Origin: Thioalkalivibrio sp. ALJ16
GTDB lineage: Bacteria > Pseudomonadota > Gammaproteobacteria > Ectothiorhodospirales > Ectothiorhodospiraceae
Reading direction: 5' to 3'
Length of the DNA stretch: 64,000 nt
Assembly (NCBI RefSeq): GCF_000377345.1
Contig: NZ_KB898039.1
Location: forward strand, 203,565 to 267,564
Made by a program: the position numbers and the translations under genes. The notes under the pieces are model-generated. The model made no database searches and was not told where the DNA came from. It saw only the letters and a list, made by a program, of their open reading frames with translations. Below, piece after piece: positions 55,601 through 62,395 of the stretch. Numbering within the stretch: the stretch's first letter is position 1; the number at the start of each line of letters is the position of its first letter.

Positions 55601-56045
55601 GGAGATTCAGGGGCTCCTGGAACAGCACCAGGTCCCCGGCAGTTCGGTCTGTTTCGAGATCACCGAGACCAGCGCGATCGGCAGCTTCGACGCTGCCCAG
55701 CATTTCATCGAGACGCTATCCACCAACGGCTGCCGGTTCTCGCTGGATGACTTCGGCTCGGGGCTGTCGTCGTTCGGCTACCTGCGCAACCTGCCGGTGC
55801 ACTACGTAAAGATCGACGGCGTGTTCGTGCGCGAGATCGCGAACAACCCGACCGACGAGGCCATGGTCCGATCCATCCACGCCATCGCCCACACCATGGG
55901 CCTGCAGACCATCGCCGAGTTCGTAGAGGACGCCGCGTCCATCGAACGCCTCGCCGCCATCGGCATCGACTACGTGCAGGGCTACTACATCGACCGCCCG
56001 CGCCCGCTGGAGCAGCTGGGCGGGGTGAAGTGCATGCCGCGTTAG
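52644..56045 (+). CDS. Ammonium-transporter fused to PAS-PAS-GGDEF-EAL
   Basis: The 1133-residue protein starts with an Amt/Rh-family transporter (1-400) with the twin channel histidines at 166 (FAGATVVH) and 321 (VPVHLAAGIWG), and the GLNVSEHG Amt C-tail near 392. A short HAMP-like linker leads to PAS domains at about 450-560 and 570-690. The GGDEF domain (about 700-860) has GGDEF at 781-785 with an RxxD inhibitory site. The EAL domain (880-1130) has EIL at 913-915 in place of EAL, with LSLDDFGSG and the VKIDGVFV metal site. It probably reports ammonium through c-di-GMP. Confidence 0.9.
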   Translation: MQLTQVDVVWTLISATLVLLMQLGFLSLEAGVTRSKNAINVAMKNATDLVLTLLAFWAVGFGLMFGSSFMGLFGTGFWLPDLAEMGVEKTAFFVFQAMFAATAATIVSGAVSERMSYVSYGLVTLVVVVVIYPLTGHWAWGGVLVPGDGWLAALGFVDFAGATVVHSVGGWVALAAVLVIGPRIGRFTSDGVQRIPASNLPLAVLGGLFFMLGWIGFNGGSELGLTERVPAIIGNTLLAAAAGAVTAFLLGQRIRGGHVDNLLVPLNGLIAGLVAITAGAHAVSTGMAVLIGAVGGAVMLLADLWMIRRRLDDSVGAVPVHLAAGIWGTLAVGLFGQPEQLGTGLGRVEQVGVQVLGIAAIGATTFLLAWLILRGIDRWRPLRVSAEDEKIGLNVSEHGARTDLIDLLGAMERQASDTDLSRRVPVEPFTEVGLIARRYNDVMAALESAVNRTRTMFRDMNEGIVTFDPAGQVISLNPGAEKLLAIDEKGVSGRPLDELLQPLLGQRMARGIQQRLQAGGVEEVTGQVDGEKRCLELHASPSTDAGQSFYTAVVRDITERRQVQDQLDRERELAQVTLESIVDAVIATDASGRVRFINASAADLSRRPAEAAEGVPLCQLFRFAEPSTREDCEAVIASLLRERRVQNSSTTWNLVDAAGESRVVQYTAAPILDREENMKGGILVLHDVTEAQVMERQLSWQATHDALTGLLNRREFEARLAEMLAGARDQQRRHVLCYIDLDQFKVVNDTCGHLAGDELLRQISRVIGACLRESDTFARLGGDEFGVILRDCPVSAGQKVAEKIREQVHRFRFPWKGRHFALGSSIGLVALEAGCSDLAEVLGQADAACYVAKEHGRNRVHLFEPDDKDLAERQGQMQWAARIRSALDRDRLRLYFQPIVPAADPTAPAVHHEILVRLLDDEDNLVPPSAFIPAAERYGMMPEVDRWVLRNTLAWMGDMQRADPEHATICAINLSGASLGDTALLAEIQGLLEQHQVPGSSVCFEITETSAIGSFDAAQHFIETLSTNGCRFSLDDFGSGLSSFGYLRNLPVHYVKIDGVFVREIANNPTDEAMVRSIHAIAHTMGLQTIAEFVEDAASIERLAAIGIDYVQGYYIDRPRPLEQLGGVKCMPR

Positions 56046-56261
56046 CGGATCGTTCGGACCGGGGCAAAGCGGCCAAACCGGGCAATTTGGCCGACAAAGT
56101 GTTGGATTGTCCCGCCTGTTCGGCGCCGTTTGCGGGGTGGATGGCGCGCAAAGCCAGGCCGTGGGGCGCGCGCGGGGTTCTGGCGCGGTTTCTGCAACGG
56201 GACTGGTTGGGCCGGCGCAAGCCGGAGTCGCATGAAACCCAACTGTCGGGAGTCCATTCGC

Positions 56262-56594
56262 ATGAAACCATCACGTCGCACGAAACCATCACGCGTGTTC
56301 CTGGCGGGGCTTGTGGCCTCGCTGGCGATGGCCGGTAGCGTTACCCAGGCCTTTGCCGCCAATGACGAGATCACCCGTGGCCAGCTGATGGCCGCCTCCT
56401 GCAAGGCCTGCCACAACGCCGCATCCGCGGAACAGGGCGTGACGGATCTGAGCCGTCTGCCCGCGGATGTTATCCGCAGTCAGATGCGCGCCTTCCGCGA
56501 TGGCGAGCGCGACGCAACCATCATGGATCGCCATGCCCGGGGCTACACCGACGCCGAGATCGAGGCGATGTCGGTGTATTTCGCGCGCTTCTGA
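56262..56594 (+). CDS. fccA: Flavocytochrome c cytochrome subunit, monoheme
   Basis: The 110-residue protein has a signal peptide ending at QAFA and a class I cytochrome c domain with a single CKACH heme motif and a likely axial Met in the IMDRHARG segment. It is the electron acceptor for the sulfide dehydrogenase flavoprotein encoded 18 bases downstream. Some FccA proteins carry two hemes; this one has one. The ATG at 56262 gives a clean signal peptide; an alternative ATG at 56232 is possible. The 216-base upstream gap has an inverted repeat GGCCAAA/TTTGGCC at 56071-56092. Confidence 0.85.
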   Translation: MKPSRRTKPSRVFLAGLVASLAMAGSVTQAFAANDEITRGQLMAASCKACHNAASAEQGVTDLSRLPADVIRSQMRAFRDGERDATIMDRHARGYTDAEIEAMSVYFARF

Positions 56595-56612
56595 TCACGG
56601 GAGAACAATAAA

Positions 56613-57908
56613 ATGAAAAATCTTACGCGACGTCACTTCATCAAGGCCTTCGGGATCACCGGTGCGGCCGCCCTCACCGGTATTGGCTGTGCCCCGCGTG
56701 CCGCGCGCGACAGCGCCGCGGCGCATGTGGTCGTGGTCGGTGGCGGCACCGGCGGTGCCACCGCGGCGCGCTACCTGAAGCGTTTTTCGCCGGATATGGC
56801 CGTCACCCTGATCGAGCCCAATACCACCTACGTCACCTGCTACGGCAGCAACTGGGTGCTGGGCGGGTTCGAGAGCATCGATGCGATCACCCATGGCTAC
56901 GACAACCTGCGCGAGCGCGACGGCGTCGACGTGATTCACGACCGTGTGGTTGGCGTGGATGCGGAGACGCGCTCGGTGCGCCTGCAGGGCGGCGACAGCC
57001 TGCAGTACGACAAGCTGGTGCTGTCGCCGGGGATCGACTTCAAGTACGAGGACATGCCTGGCATCGAGGAGGCGGATGCGCAGAAGGTCCCCCATGCCTG
57101 GAAGGCCGGCGCGCAGACCGAGCTGCTGCGCGCACAGCTGGAGGCCATGCCCAACGGCGGTGTCTACGTGATGGTTGCGCCGCCGAACCCGTATCGCTGT
57201 CCACCGGGGCCGTACGAGCGCGTCTCGATGGTGGCGCACTACCTCAAGGCCCACAAGCCGCGTTCCAAGATCATCGTGCTCGACCCCAAGGACAACTTCG
57301 CCAAGCAGGGCCTGTTCGAGGAGGGCTGGGCGGAACACTACGGCGACATGATCGAGTGGCGCGGCGGCTCCAACGGCGGTCGCGTCGAGGAGATCGACGT
57401 CAGCGGGATGTTCGCCCATGCGGATGGTGGCCAGGAGCGTGTCCACGCGGACGTGATGAACTTCGTCCCCGCACAGAAGGCCGGCCAGATCGCCCACGAT
57501 GCCGGGCTCACCAATGACGCCGGTTGGGTGCCGGTCGACCAGCTCACCTTCAAGTCGGTGCGCGACGACCACATCTACGTGGTGGGCGACGCCGCCGTGG
57601 CCGGCGCCATGCCCAAGTCCGGCCACGCCGCCAACAACCAGGGCAAGATCGTGGCCGCCGCCATCCTGCGCGAACTGTCCGGGCAGGAGCCGCTGACGCC
57701 GTCCTCGGCCAGTACCTGCTACGGGCTGATCACGCCGGACTACGGCATCAGCATTGCCGCCGTGTACCAGTACCAGAACGGGGCGCAGGCAGCTGTGGAG
57801 GGCTCCCTGGGTGTCAGCCCCATCGGCGAGTCCGCCGGCTTCCGCATGCGCGAGGCCGAACACACCCGGGCCTGGTATGCCGGGATCACGCAGGACATCT
57901 GGGGCTAG
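56613..57908 (+). CDS. fccB: Sulfide dehydrogenase flavoprotein (FCSD)
   Basis: FccB oxidises sulfide in the periplasm and passes electrons to FccA. The 431-residue protein has a Tat signal with TRRHFIKAFG and ends its signal near GIGCAP. The FAD fold shows VVVVGGGTGGATAARYLKR. Cys76 in TYVTCYGSN is the expected covalent FAD-linkage residue; Cys196 (NPYRCPPGP) and Cys369 (STCYGLITP) match the redox-active disulfide of the Allochromatium enzyme. A NADH-like site is absent, as in the family. The two genes form an operon ending in a terminator at 57935. Confidence 0.92.
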   Translation: MKNLTRRHFIKAFGITGAAALTGIGCAPRAARDSAAAHVVVVGGGTGGATAARYLKRFSPDMAVTLIEPNTTYVTCYGSNWVLGGFESIDAITHGYDNLRERDGVDVIHDRVVGVDAETRSVRLQGGDSLQYDKLVLSPGIDFKYEDMPGIEEADAQKVPHAWKAGAQTELLRAQLEAMPNGGVYVMVAPPNPYRCPPGPYERVSMVAHYLKAHKPRSKIIVLDPKDNFAKQGLFEEGWAEHYGDMIEWRGGSNGGRVEEIDVSGMFAHADGGQERVHADVMNFVPAQKAGQIAHDAGLTNDAGWVPVDQLTFKSVRDDHIYVVGDAAVAGAMPKSGHAANNQGKIVAAAILRELSGQEPLTPSSASTCYGLITPDYGISIAAVYQYQNGAQAAVEGSLGVSPIGESAGFRMREAEHTRAWYAGITQDIWG

Positions 57909-57934
57909 ACCGGCCCCAGCACCCGCCCCACCAG

Positions 57935-57957
57935 CGGCGCCTGCGGGCGCCGTTTTT
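57935..57957 (+). terminator. Intrinsic terminator after fccB
   Basis: A 7-bp stem CGGCGCC/GGCGCCG with a 4-base loop is followed directly by TTTTT, 27 bases after the fccB stop and 44 before the convergent gene's end. Confidence 0.85.
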
Positions 57958-58000
57958 CTGTCGGCCGCAGTCCAGCGCTGTCCGCAACGGGCGAGAATCC

Positions 58001-58630
58001 TTACTGATGGTTCTCCACCGCCCGCTGCAGCATCCCCGAGAAATCGGGCAGCCCAAGATCGGGCATCCAGCCGCCGGCCTCCGCCCAGGTCCACAGGCCC
58101 ACCAGCAGGAACAGGCCGGAGGCCACAAAACGCAGGGGTGCGGCCGGGATGCTGTCGGCAAAGCGCTTGCCCAGGATCAGCGCCGGGGTGGTGATCAGCA
58201 GAATGCCGACCGTGGCGCCCAGCACCACCGGCAGCAGCGCACCGGAGGCCCCGGCCAGGGTGACTACGGCCAGCTGGGTCTTGTCCAGCATCTCGAACAC
58301 GAAGAAGGCGATCGCCGCCGCGAAAAAGGCGCTGCGGGCGCGGGTGTCCTTGTCGAACTCCTCGTCGTCCTCCGGGATCAGCACCCAGATCGCCATCGCC
58401 AGGAACGCAGCCCCGACCACCCACAGATGCCAGTCGGTCGCGATCACCGCGAACAGCCAGATCCCGGCCACCGCGGACAACAGTTGATTCAGAAACAGAC
58501 CCGTGGCCATGCCCCAGAACACGGCCCAGGCGCTGCGACAGCGCATCCCGAACAGGGCAGCCAGGAACATCGAGCGGTCGCCGATCTCCGCGATCGCAAC
58601 AGCCACAATAGAAAGCAGGAACAGTTCCAT
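58001..58630 (-). CDS. GDT1/TMEM165-family (UPF0016) cation exporter, probably Mn2+
   Basis: The 209-residue membrane protein has six or seven helices and the two family motifs: AEIGDRS at 14-20 (E-x-G-D-R-S) and a second EMLDKT copy in the AFFVFEMLDKTQLAV helix. Members exchange Mn2+ or Ca2+ for protons; cyanobacterial relatives export Mn2+. The yybP-ykoY manganese riboswitch directly upstream supports manganese. The ATG at 58630 is chosen over an in-frame ATG at 58639 for its spacing to GGATGA. Confidence 0.85.
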   Translation of the reverse strand: MELFLLSIVAVAIAEIGDRSMFLAALFGMRCRSAWAVFWGMATGLFLNQLLSAVAGIWLFAVIATDWHLWVVGAAFLAMAIWVLIPEDDEEFDKDTRARSAFFAAAIAFFVFEMLDKTQLAVVTLAGASGALLPVVLGATVGILLITTPALILGKRFADSIPAAPLRFVASGLFLLVGLWTWAEAGGWMPDLGLPDFSGMLQRAVENHQ

Positions 58631-58724
58631 AAAGATCATCCGGGGCGAGCGGCACGACAAAACCGGTGACACCGACATCGCCGCCCGCCCACGGGCCGGG
58701 CCCGCCGCAAGGCAGGCCGGATAT

Positions 58725-58866
58725 CGGTGCCACAGGTCTTGTCAGGCCCGGCGCTGGACAGGCGCCAGAGCGCCTGTGCACGGGCTGCACACGCCATGGC
58801 CATGCGGCCAAGTATGTTGACGTGTGCCTTCGACCAGGGCGGCCGAAGCGACTACTCCCCTGAGGG
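58725..58866 (-). promoter_or_regulatory. yybP-ykoY manganese riboswitch
   Basis: On the minus strand the region holds the conserved pieces of the yybP-ykoY aptamer in order: CAGGGGAGTAGTCG (58850-58863), then GTCAACATACT (58811-58821), then GACAAGACC (58735-58743). These are the paired Mn2+-binding loops. About 100 bases separate the aptamer from the gene start, with GC-rich hairpins that could act as the expression platform. In known cases Mn2+ binding raises expression of exporters of this type. Confidence 0.85.
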
Positions 58867-59044
58867 TGCGCGCATGATAGCCAAGCCCCGCGAACCTGTC
58901 CATCCGCGCAGCGCCGGCCCGGCCCCTGGCCCCCTTATCCGCGACACGCGGGCGGAGACATGGCAGCGGCCGTGTCTTTTGCAATCGGCCGAGGTTTCCA
59001 GAACCATAAACCCTCGCGTGACGCCCCACTCGAAAGGAACCCGC

Positions 59045-59467
59045 ATGGCCGACGAAAACAACGATGCAAAGCTGGAAATCAGCGTGGGCGCCGCGCGCGA
59101 GCTGGTCGATATCGGCCTGGCCGTACTGCTGGACATCCGGCAGCCCTTCGAGCTGGAACTGGAAGGCGCCGTGGAAGACGCGGTTTCGGTCCCGCTGTTC
59201 CGCCTGAAACAACTGCTCGGGCGCGAACTGACGGCAGACGAACAGGAACTGCTGGACGCCGACGAGCCGGACGAACGCGACTTCCAGCACTTTCTGTCCC
59301 TGATCAACCGCCACCACGTCACCCAGGACCAGATCCTGCTGTGCCTGTGCAACAGCGGCCGCCGCAGCCTGCGGGCCGCGCAGCTACTGCGCGACCTGGG
59401 CTACGCCCGCAGCCTCTCCGTACGCGAAGGCTTCCGCGGCTGGACCACCCCGAACACAGCACCGTAA
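59045..59467 (+). CDS. Rhodanese-like sulfurtransferase
   Basis: The 140-residue single-domain protein has the active-site loop CNSGRRS, with Cys102 as the persulfide carrier, and begins with a LLDIRQPFELELEGA rhodanese strand. No signal peptide is seen, so it acts in the cytoplasm. In a sulfur oxidiser such proteins move sulfane sulfur between carriers. AAAGGA precedes the ATG at 59045. A long upstream frame to 58727 overlaps the riboswitch on the other strand and is rejected. The gap upstream holds no other gene. Confidence 0.85.
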   Translation: MADENNDAKLEISVGAARELVDIGLAVLLDIRQPFELELEGAVEDAVSVPLFRLKQLLGRELTADEQELLDADEPDERDFQHFLSLINRHHVTQDQILLCLCNSGRRSLRAAQLLRDLGYARSLSVREGFRGWTTPNTAP

Positions 59468-59499
59468 TCCCCCCGGCCCGACGCCCGCCGCGTCCTTTT

Positions 59500-59566
59500 T
59501 CCGGCGTCTTTTACGCCGGAAACTGGCTGTCTAAGCGCCTGTGGTGCCTCGTAATAGGAGGCTAGC
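59500..59566 (+). repeat. Structured repeat unit A, left part (split by the IS)
   Basis: This part contains a CCGGCGTCTTTTACGCCGG hairpin, then ACTGGCTGTCTAAGCGC and a GCCTC/GAGGC hairpin. It matches unit E (63402-63527) closely, but the match breaks at GCTAGC where the IS481 element is inserted. The right part of the same unit resumes at 60597. Confidence 0.75.
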
Positions 59567-60596
59567 TGTGATCTCTCAATAGGTTGTCCACGGGACGACT
59601 CCGAAGGATGCTGAGTTTGCGGACTTAGCCATTCCCAAGGAGGACGCCCCGTGAACCTTCATCAAAATGCCTTAATGGGCCCCCGCGGTCGAGAGCGGAT
59701 GGCTCGTCTGGTCGTGGATCACGGCCTGAGCCTTCGTGCAGCGGCCCGCGCCTTTGACGTGGATCCGAAGACCGTGCAGCGCTGGGTCCAGCGGTTCCAG
59801 GAGGCGGGCCGTTCGGGTCTTGTGGATCGTTCGTCCCGGCCGCGGCGCCAACCGCGGCGAACCCCGCAACGGATCCAGCGCCAAGTGGTCGCCTTGCGGC
59901 GCCAGCGCTGGACCATGGATCGGATCGCCACCTTCACCCGAATCTCGAGAGCCAGCGTCAGCCGCATCCTGCGGCGCGAGGGACTGAACCGCCTGAGCGC
60001 ACTGGAGCCGGTTGAGCCACCCCGGCGCTACGAGCACGAACACCCCGGTGATCTGCTCCATCTGGATATCAAGAAGCTGGCACGCTTCCGTCATCCGGGC
60101 CACCGCGTGACCGGCGTCCGCGCCAAGAACTCGATCGGCGCGGGCTACGAGTACGTGCATGTCGCCATCGATGACCGCTCGCGCATCGCCTACAGCGAGA
60201 TCCATCCCGCCGAGCGAGCCCAGGACGCGATCGCGCATCTCGAAGCGGCTGTGCGCTACTACGCCACCCTGGGGATCACCATCCGGCGGGTCCTGACCGA
60301 CAACGGGCCCTGCTACCACGCCCGGGCGTTCAGCCAGGCCTGCCGCCGACTGGGCATCCGCCATCGTCGCACCCGGCCCTATACGCCGCGAACCAATGGC
60401 AAGGCCGAGCGCTTCATCCAGACCGCCCTGCGCGAGTGGGCCTATGCCTTCGCCTACGCCACGTCAGAGGAACGCAACCGCCATCTGCCCCGGTGGATCC
60501 ACGACTACAACTGGCACCGCCCACACGGTAGCCTGAACAAACAGCCACCCATCAGCGTCCTCGGTCTACCTGAGGACAACCTTGTGAGACTCCACA
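59567..60596 (+). mobile_element. IS481-family insertion sequence, complete
   Basis: The element is 1030 bases. The left end TGTGATCTCTCAATAGG and the complement of the right end TGTGGAGTCTCACAAGG match at 12 of 17 positions, and both continue TTGTCC. A GCTAGC sits on both sides (59561-59566 and 60597-60602), consistent with a 6-base target duplication. Comparing repeat unit E shows a single GCTAAC at that place, which supports the duplication. One transposase gene fills the interior. Confidence 0.85.
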
Positions 60597-60601
60597 GCTA
60601 G
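59651..60601 (+). CDS. IS481-family transposase
   Basis: The 316-residue protein has an N-terminal helix-turn-helix (about 15-65: MARLVVDHGLSLRAAARAFD) and a DDE catalytic domain with Asp in LLHLDIKKL, Asp in RVLTDNGPCY and Glu in NGKAERFIQ. These match the IS481 family. The reading frame runs through the right terminal repeat, and the TAG stop is provided by the flanking GCTAGC. No frameshift is visible, so it is probably active or recently active. Confidence 0.88.
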   Translation: MNLHQNALMGPRGRERMARLVVDHGLSLRAAARAFDVDPKTVQRWVQRFQEAGRSGLVDRSSRPRRQPRRTPQRIQRQVVALRRQRWTMDRIATFTRISRASVSRILRREGLNRLSALEPVEPPRRYEHEHPGDLLHLDIKKLARFRHPGHRVTGVRAKNSIGAGYEYVHVAIDDRSRIAYSEIHPAERAQDAIAHLEAAVRYYATLGITIRRVLTDNGPCYHARAFSQACRRLGIRHRRTRPYTPRTNGKAERFIQTALREWAYAFAYATSEERNRHLPRWIHDYNWHRPHGSLNKQPPISVLGLPEDNLVRLHS

Positions 60602-60640
60602 CGCTTAACATTCATCGGCTTATCGAGGCCCGACCTCGTT
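60597..60640 (+). repeat. Structured repeat unit A, right part
   Basis: This is the continuation of unit A after the IS: GCGCTTAACATTC, then GGCTTATCGAGGCCCGACCTCGTT, which corresponds to the GAGGTCCGACCCCGTTTT end of the other units with a few changes. Confidence 0.7.
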
Positions 60641-60659
60641 CTCCTCGTTCCATGCGGTC

Positions 60660-60757
60660 ATCCCGGCCGGAGCGAAGCGGAGAGCCGGGATCTCCAACGT
60701 CAGGATCGGCCCCCCGATGTCCGAGATCCCGGATAACCGCTGCGCGGTTTCCGGGAT
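60660..60757. repeat. REP/BIME-like pair, inverted relative to the 49.5-kb copy
   Basis: The unit at 60660-60691 pairs ATCCCGGC with GCCGGGAT and is the reverse complement of unit 2 at 49617-49648. The unit at 60726-60757 pairs ATCCCGGA with TCCGGGAT around AACCGC/GCGGTT and resembles unit 1. The remaining 60758-61182 contains no credible gene. A GGGTGTCCTCTT motif at 60828 marks another repeat-family fragment. Confidence 0.75.
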
Positions 60758-61182
60758 GACCAACGACTCGGAAACGTAGTCCTCACCCCCAACGCCACGA
60801 TAGCTGTCGAAATCGCGCCGGAAGATGGGTGTCCTCTTAGCTTGCGCGTTCACTCCGATCGGCGCCTCCGGGCGCCGAGTTCCTTTCCGGCCACGCCCGC
60901 CAATGATGGGGGGTCCTCTTCTTCGCATCCCGACGCTAGACAATAAATCTGTCCTCATTTTTCTCCAGCAGTTGTTGCATTTTTTGCAACAACTGAATCT
61001 CGTTCTAACCCGCGTAAGTGAAGACGACCGCTGGCACTGCGCCGACACCATTCCACCCTGCCGATCCTGGTCACGGGCCTGCTACCACTCATTTAGTGGA
61101 TGATCTTGCCGCTCCTATTGATCTGGTTCGTCTGCCGCCAGGTGAGGGGGCGGCTGGCCTTGAAGAACGAGTAGCTACAGCA
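60758..61182. other. Non-coding, repeat-derived stretch
   Basis: About 425 bases with no supported gene. It includes GGGTGTCCTCTT at 60828-60839, a short hairpin (GGCGCCTCCGGGCGCC) near 60862 and A/T-richer sequence from 60945. It looks like degraded mobile or repeat DNA. Confidence 0.5.
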
Positions 61183-61758
61183 TCAAGAAGATGGGTGTCC
61201 CCTTCTTTTCGCGATTAAATCAGCGTCTCCCTGAGGCGAGTTGTTACCGCTTTTTCGTAACACGGACAGTTCGAGCGGGCCGTGCAGCGGCTTTCCAACC
61301 CCGGAACCAACCGGGTACGGGAGCCCACTTTCTGCCTCAATATACCCCCGCCGCACGTAATATTGGATAAGCTCCTTTCGGGCGGCTATGACTACCAGAA
61401 CAAATTCCTCCACACTCTCCGCTTGGCTAGCCCACTCTTCCGCTTGAGCAAGCAAAGCCGCCCCTATACCCTTTGTTTGCATTCTTGGCGAGACAGCAAG
61501 CATACCGATGTGGGCCTCTGTGCCTTTCACGTCCACCTGCACGCAACCGACAATTCGCTCAGCCTCTAATGCGAGAAGAATGGTCGCTTTTTCCAACGCT
61601 TCCCGGATTTGCACTGGGCTGATTCTCTGGCCTTCAACCAAAAGCGATTCATGCGTCCAACCTTGCTCTTTATCACTGGGCCGGTACGCGGAATTCACAA
61701 GCCGCGCGATATCCTTCGCATCGTCTGGTGTCGCCGTCCGATAGACCAACTCGACCAT
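61183..61758 (-). CDS. GNAT-family N-acetyltransferase, AT-richer, 3' end fused to a repeat
   Basis: The 191-residue GNAT has RMQTKGIGAALLAQAEEWA (acyl-CoA loop) and an N-terminal YRTATPDDAKDIARLVNSAY typical of the family. Its GC content is visibly lower than the chromosome around it, suggesting transfer. The last codons (RRGHPSS) fall in the repeat motif GGGTGTCC (61193-61200), so the native 3' end has been replaced. GGAGAAGG precedes the ATG at 61758. Confidence 0.75.
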   Translation of the reverse strand: MVELVYRTATPDDAKDIARLVNSAYRPSDKEQGWTHESLLVEGQRISPVQIREALEKATILLALEAERIVGCVQVDVKGTEAHIGMLAVSPRMQTKGIGAALLAQAEEWASQAESVEEFVLVVIAARKELIQYYVRRGYIEAESGLPYPVGSGVGKPLHGPLELSVLRKSGNNSPQGDADLIAKRRGHPSS

Positions 61759-62275
61759 GACCTTCTCCGCAGCTTTAATAGTGACTAGGTAGATTGGATG
61801 GACGTGCCCACAATATCCCTTGAGCGATCGGGCGGTGACACCGTATGGCCGTTTGCCCTCCCGTCGGTTGGCCATTTTTGCCCACGAAACTGCACGTCTA
61901 AGGCTCTATGTGGGCGAGGCGAGTGCATTAACGTCCGTTGTTTCAGCCGCTTATCGAGGTCCGACCCCGTAATTGTTTTTCCGTCGCGCAGCCGGCCTCT
62001 TTCCAGAGCACATCATCGATATTACGGAAGGTTTGCTCGAACATTCAGTCACCCGTTCTCCTTGGACGCCGCATTATCCCTTCGCGCGCAGGTCAGGAGA
62101 AAGGTGGGCGCCACTTCCCTGGCGTACTTCCTGCGGTGCTAAGCGGCAGGTTGCCCGCCGCCGCCAGGACCATCGAACCGCACCGGGCGCACGGTGTCCA
62201 GCTTCACGCCCTTTCGTGCACACCAGAGCTCGTGCCGGCCCTGCATGGCCAGCCAGCTTTCCGGCAAACGGCCAT
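61759..62275. other. Non-coding stretch with a degenerate repeat unit
   Basis: No convincing gene. A repeat unit (B) ends at 61956-61970 with GAGGTCCGACCCCGT. From about 62060 there are open frames in several directions with no family match; one minus-strand frame from about 62292 to 62145 could be a gene tail but cannot be confirmed. Confidence 0.45.
61905..61970 (+). repeat. Structured repeat unit B, degenerate
   Basis: TAAGGCTCTATGTGGGCGAG, then CATTAACGTCCGTTG and CGCTTATCGAGGTCCGACCCCG. It shares the right half with units A, D and E; the left half is only loosely similar. Confidence 0.55.
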
Positions 62276-62395
62276 GGGTGTCCACTTCGCTTGGGCTTTT
62301 CGACCCAAAAATTGGCCGTTTAAGCGCCTTCCGAGCGGTAAGAGAGGGAGTAATCCCTTTAGATTCCGGGACCTATAGAGGTCCGACCCCGTTTT
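62276..62395 (+). repeat. Structured repeat unit C
   Basis: Starts GGGTGTCCACTT (62276-62287), then TTGGCCGTTTAAGCGC (62312-62327), a GGGAGTAATCCC hairpin, and GAGGTCCGACCCCGTTTT (62378-62395). The mltF remnant begins exactly at its right end. Confidence 0.8.

Noticed and set aside
52560..55703. A 1047-codon open frame on the minus strand opposite the amt fusion (also long minus frames opposite nuoL, nuoM and infB)
   Set aside because: Long antisense frames are expected in GC-rich genes because of the codon bias; the translated products are rich in Arg/His/Gln with no family signatures.
62145..62292. Possible gene tail on the minus strand (ends GPGGGGQPAA)
   Set aside because: No start, no recognisable family and broken by the repeat units; too weak to call.
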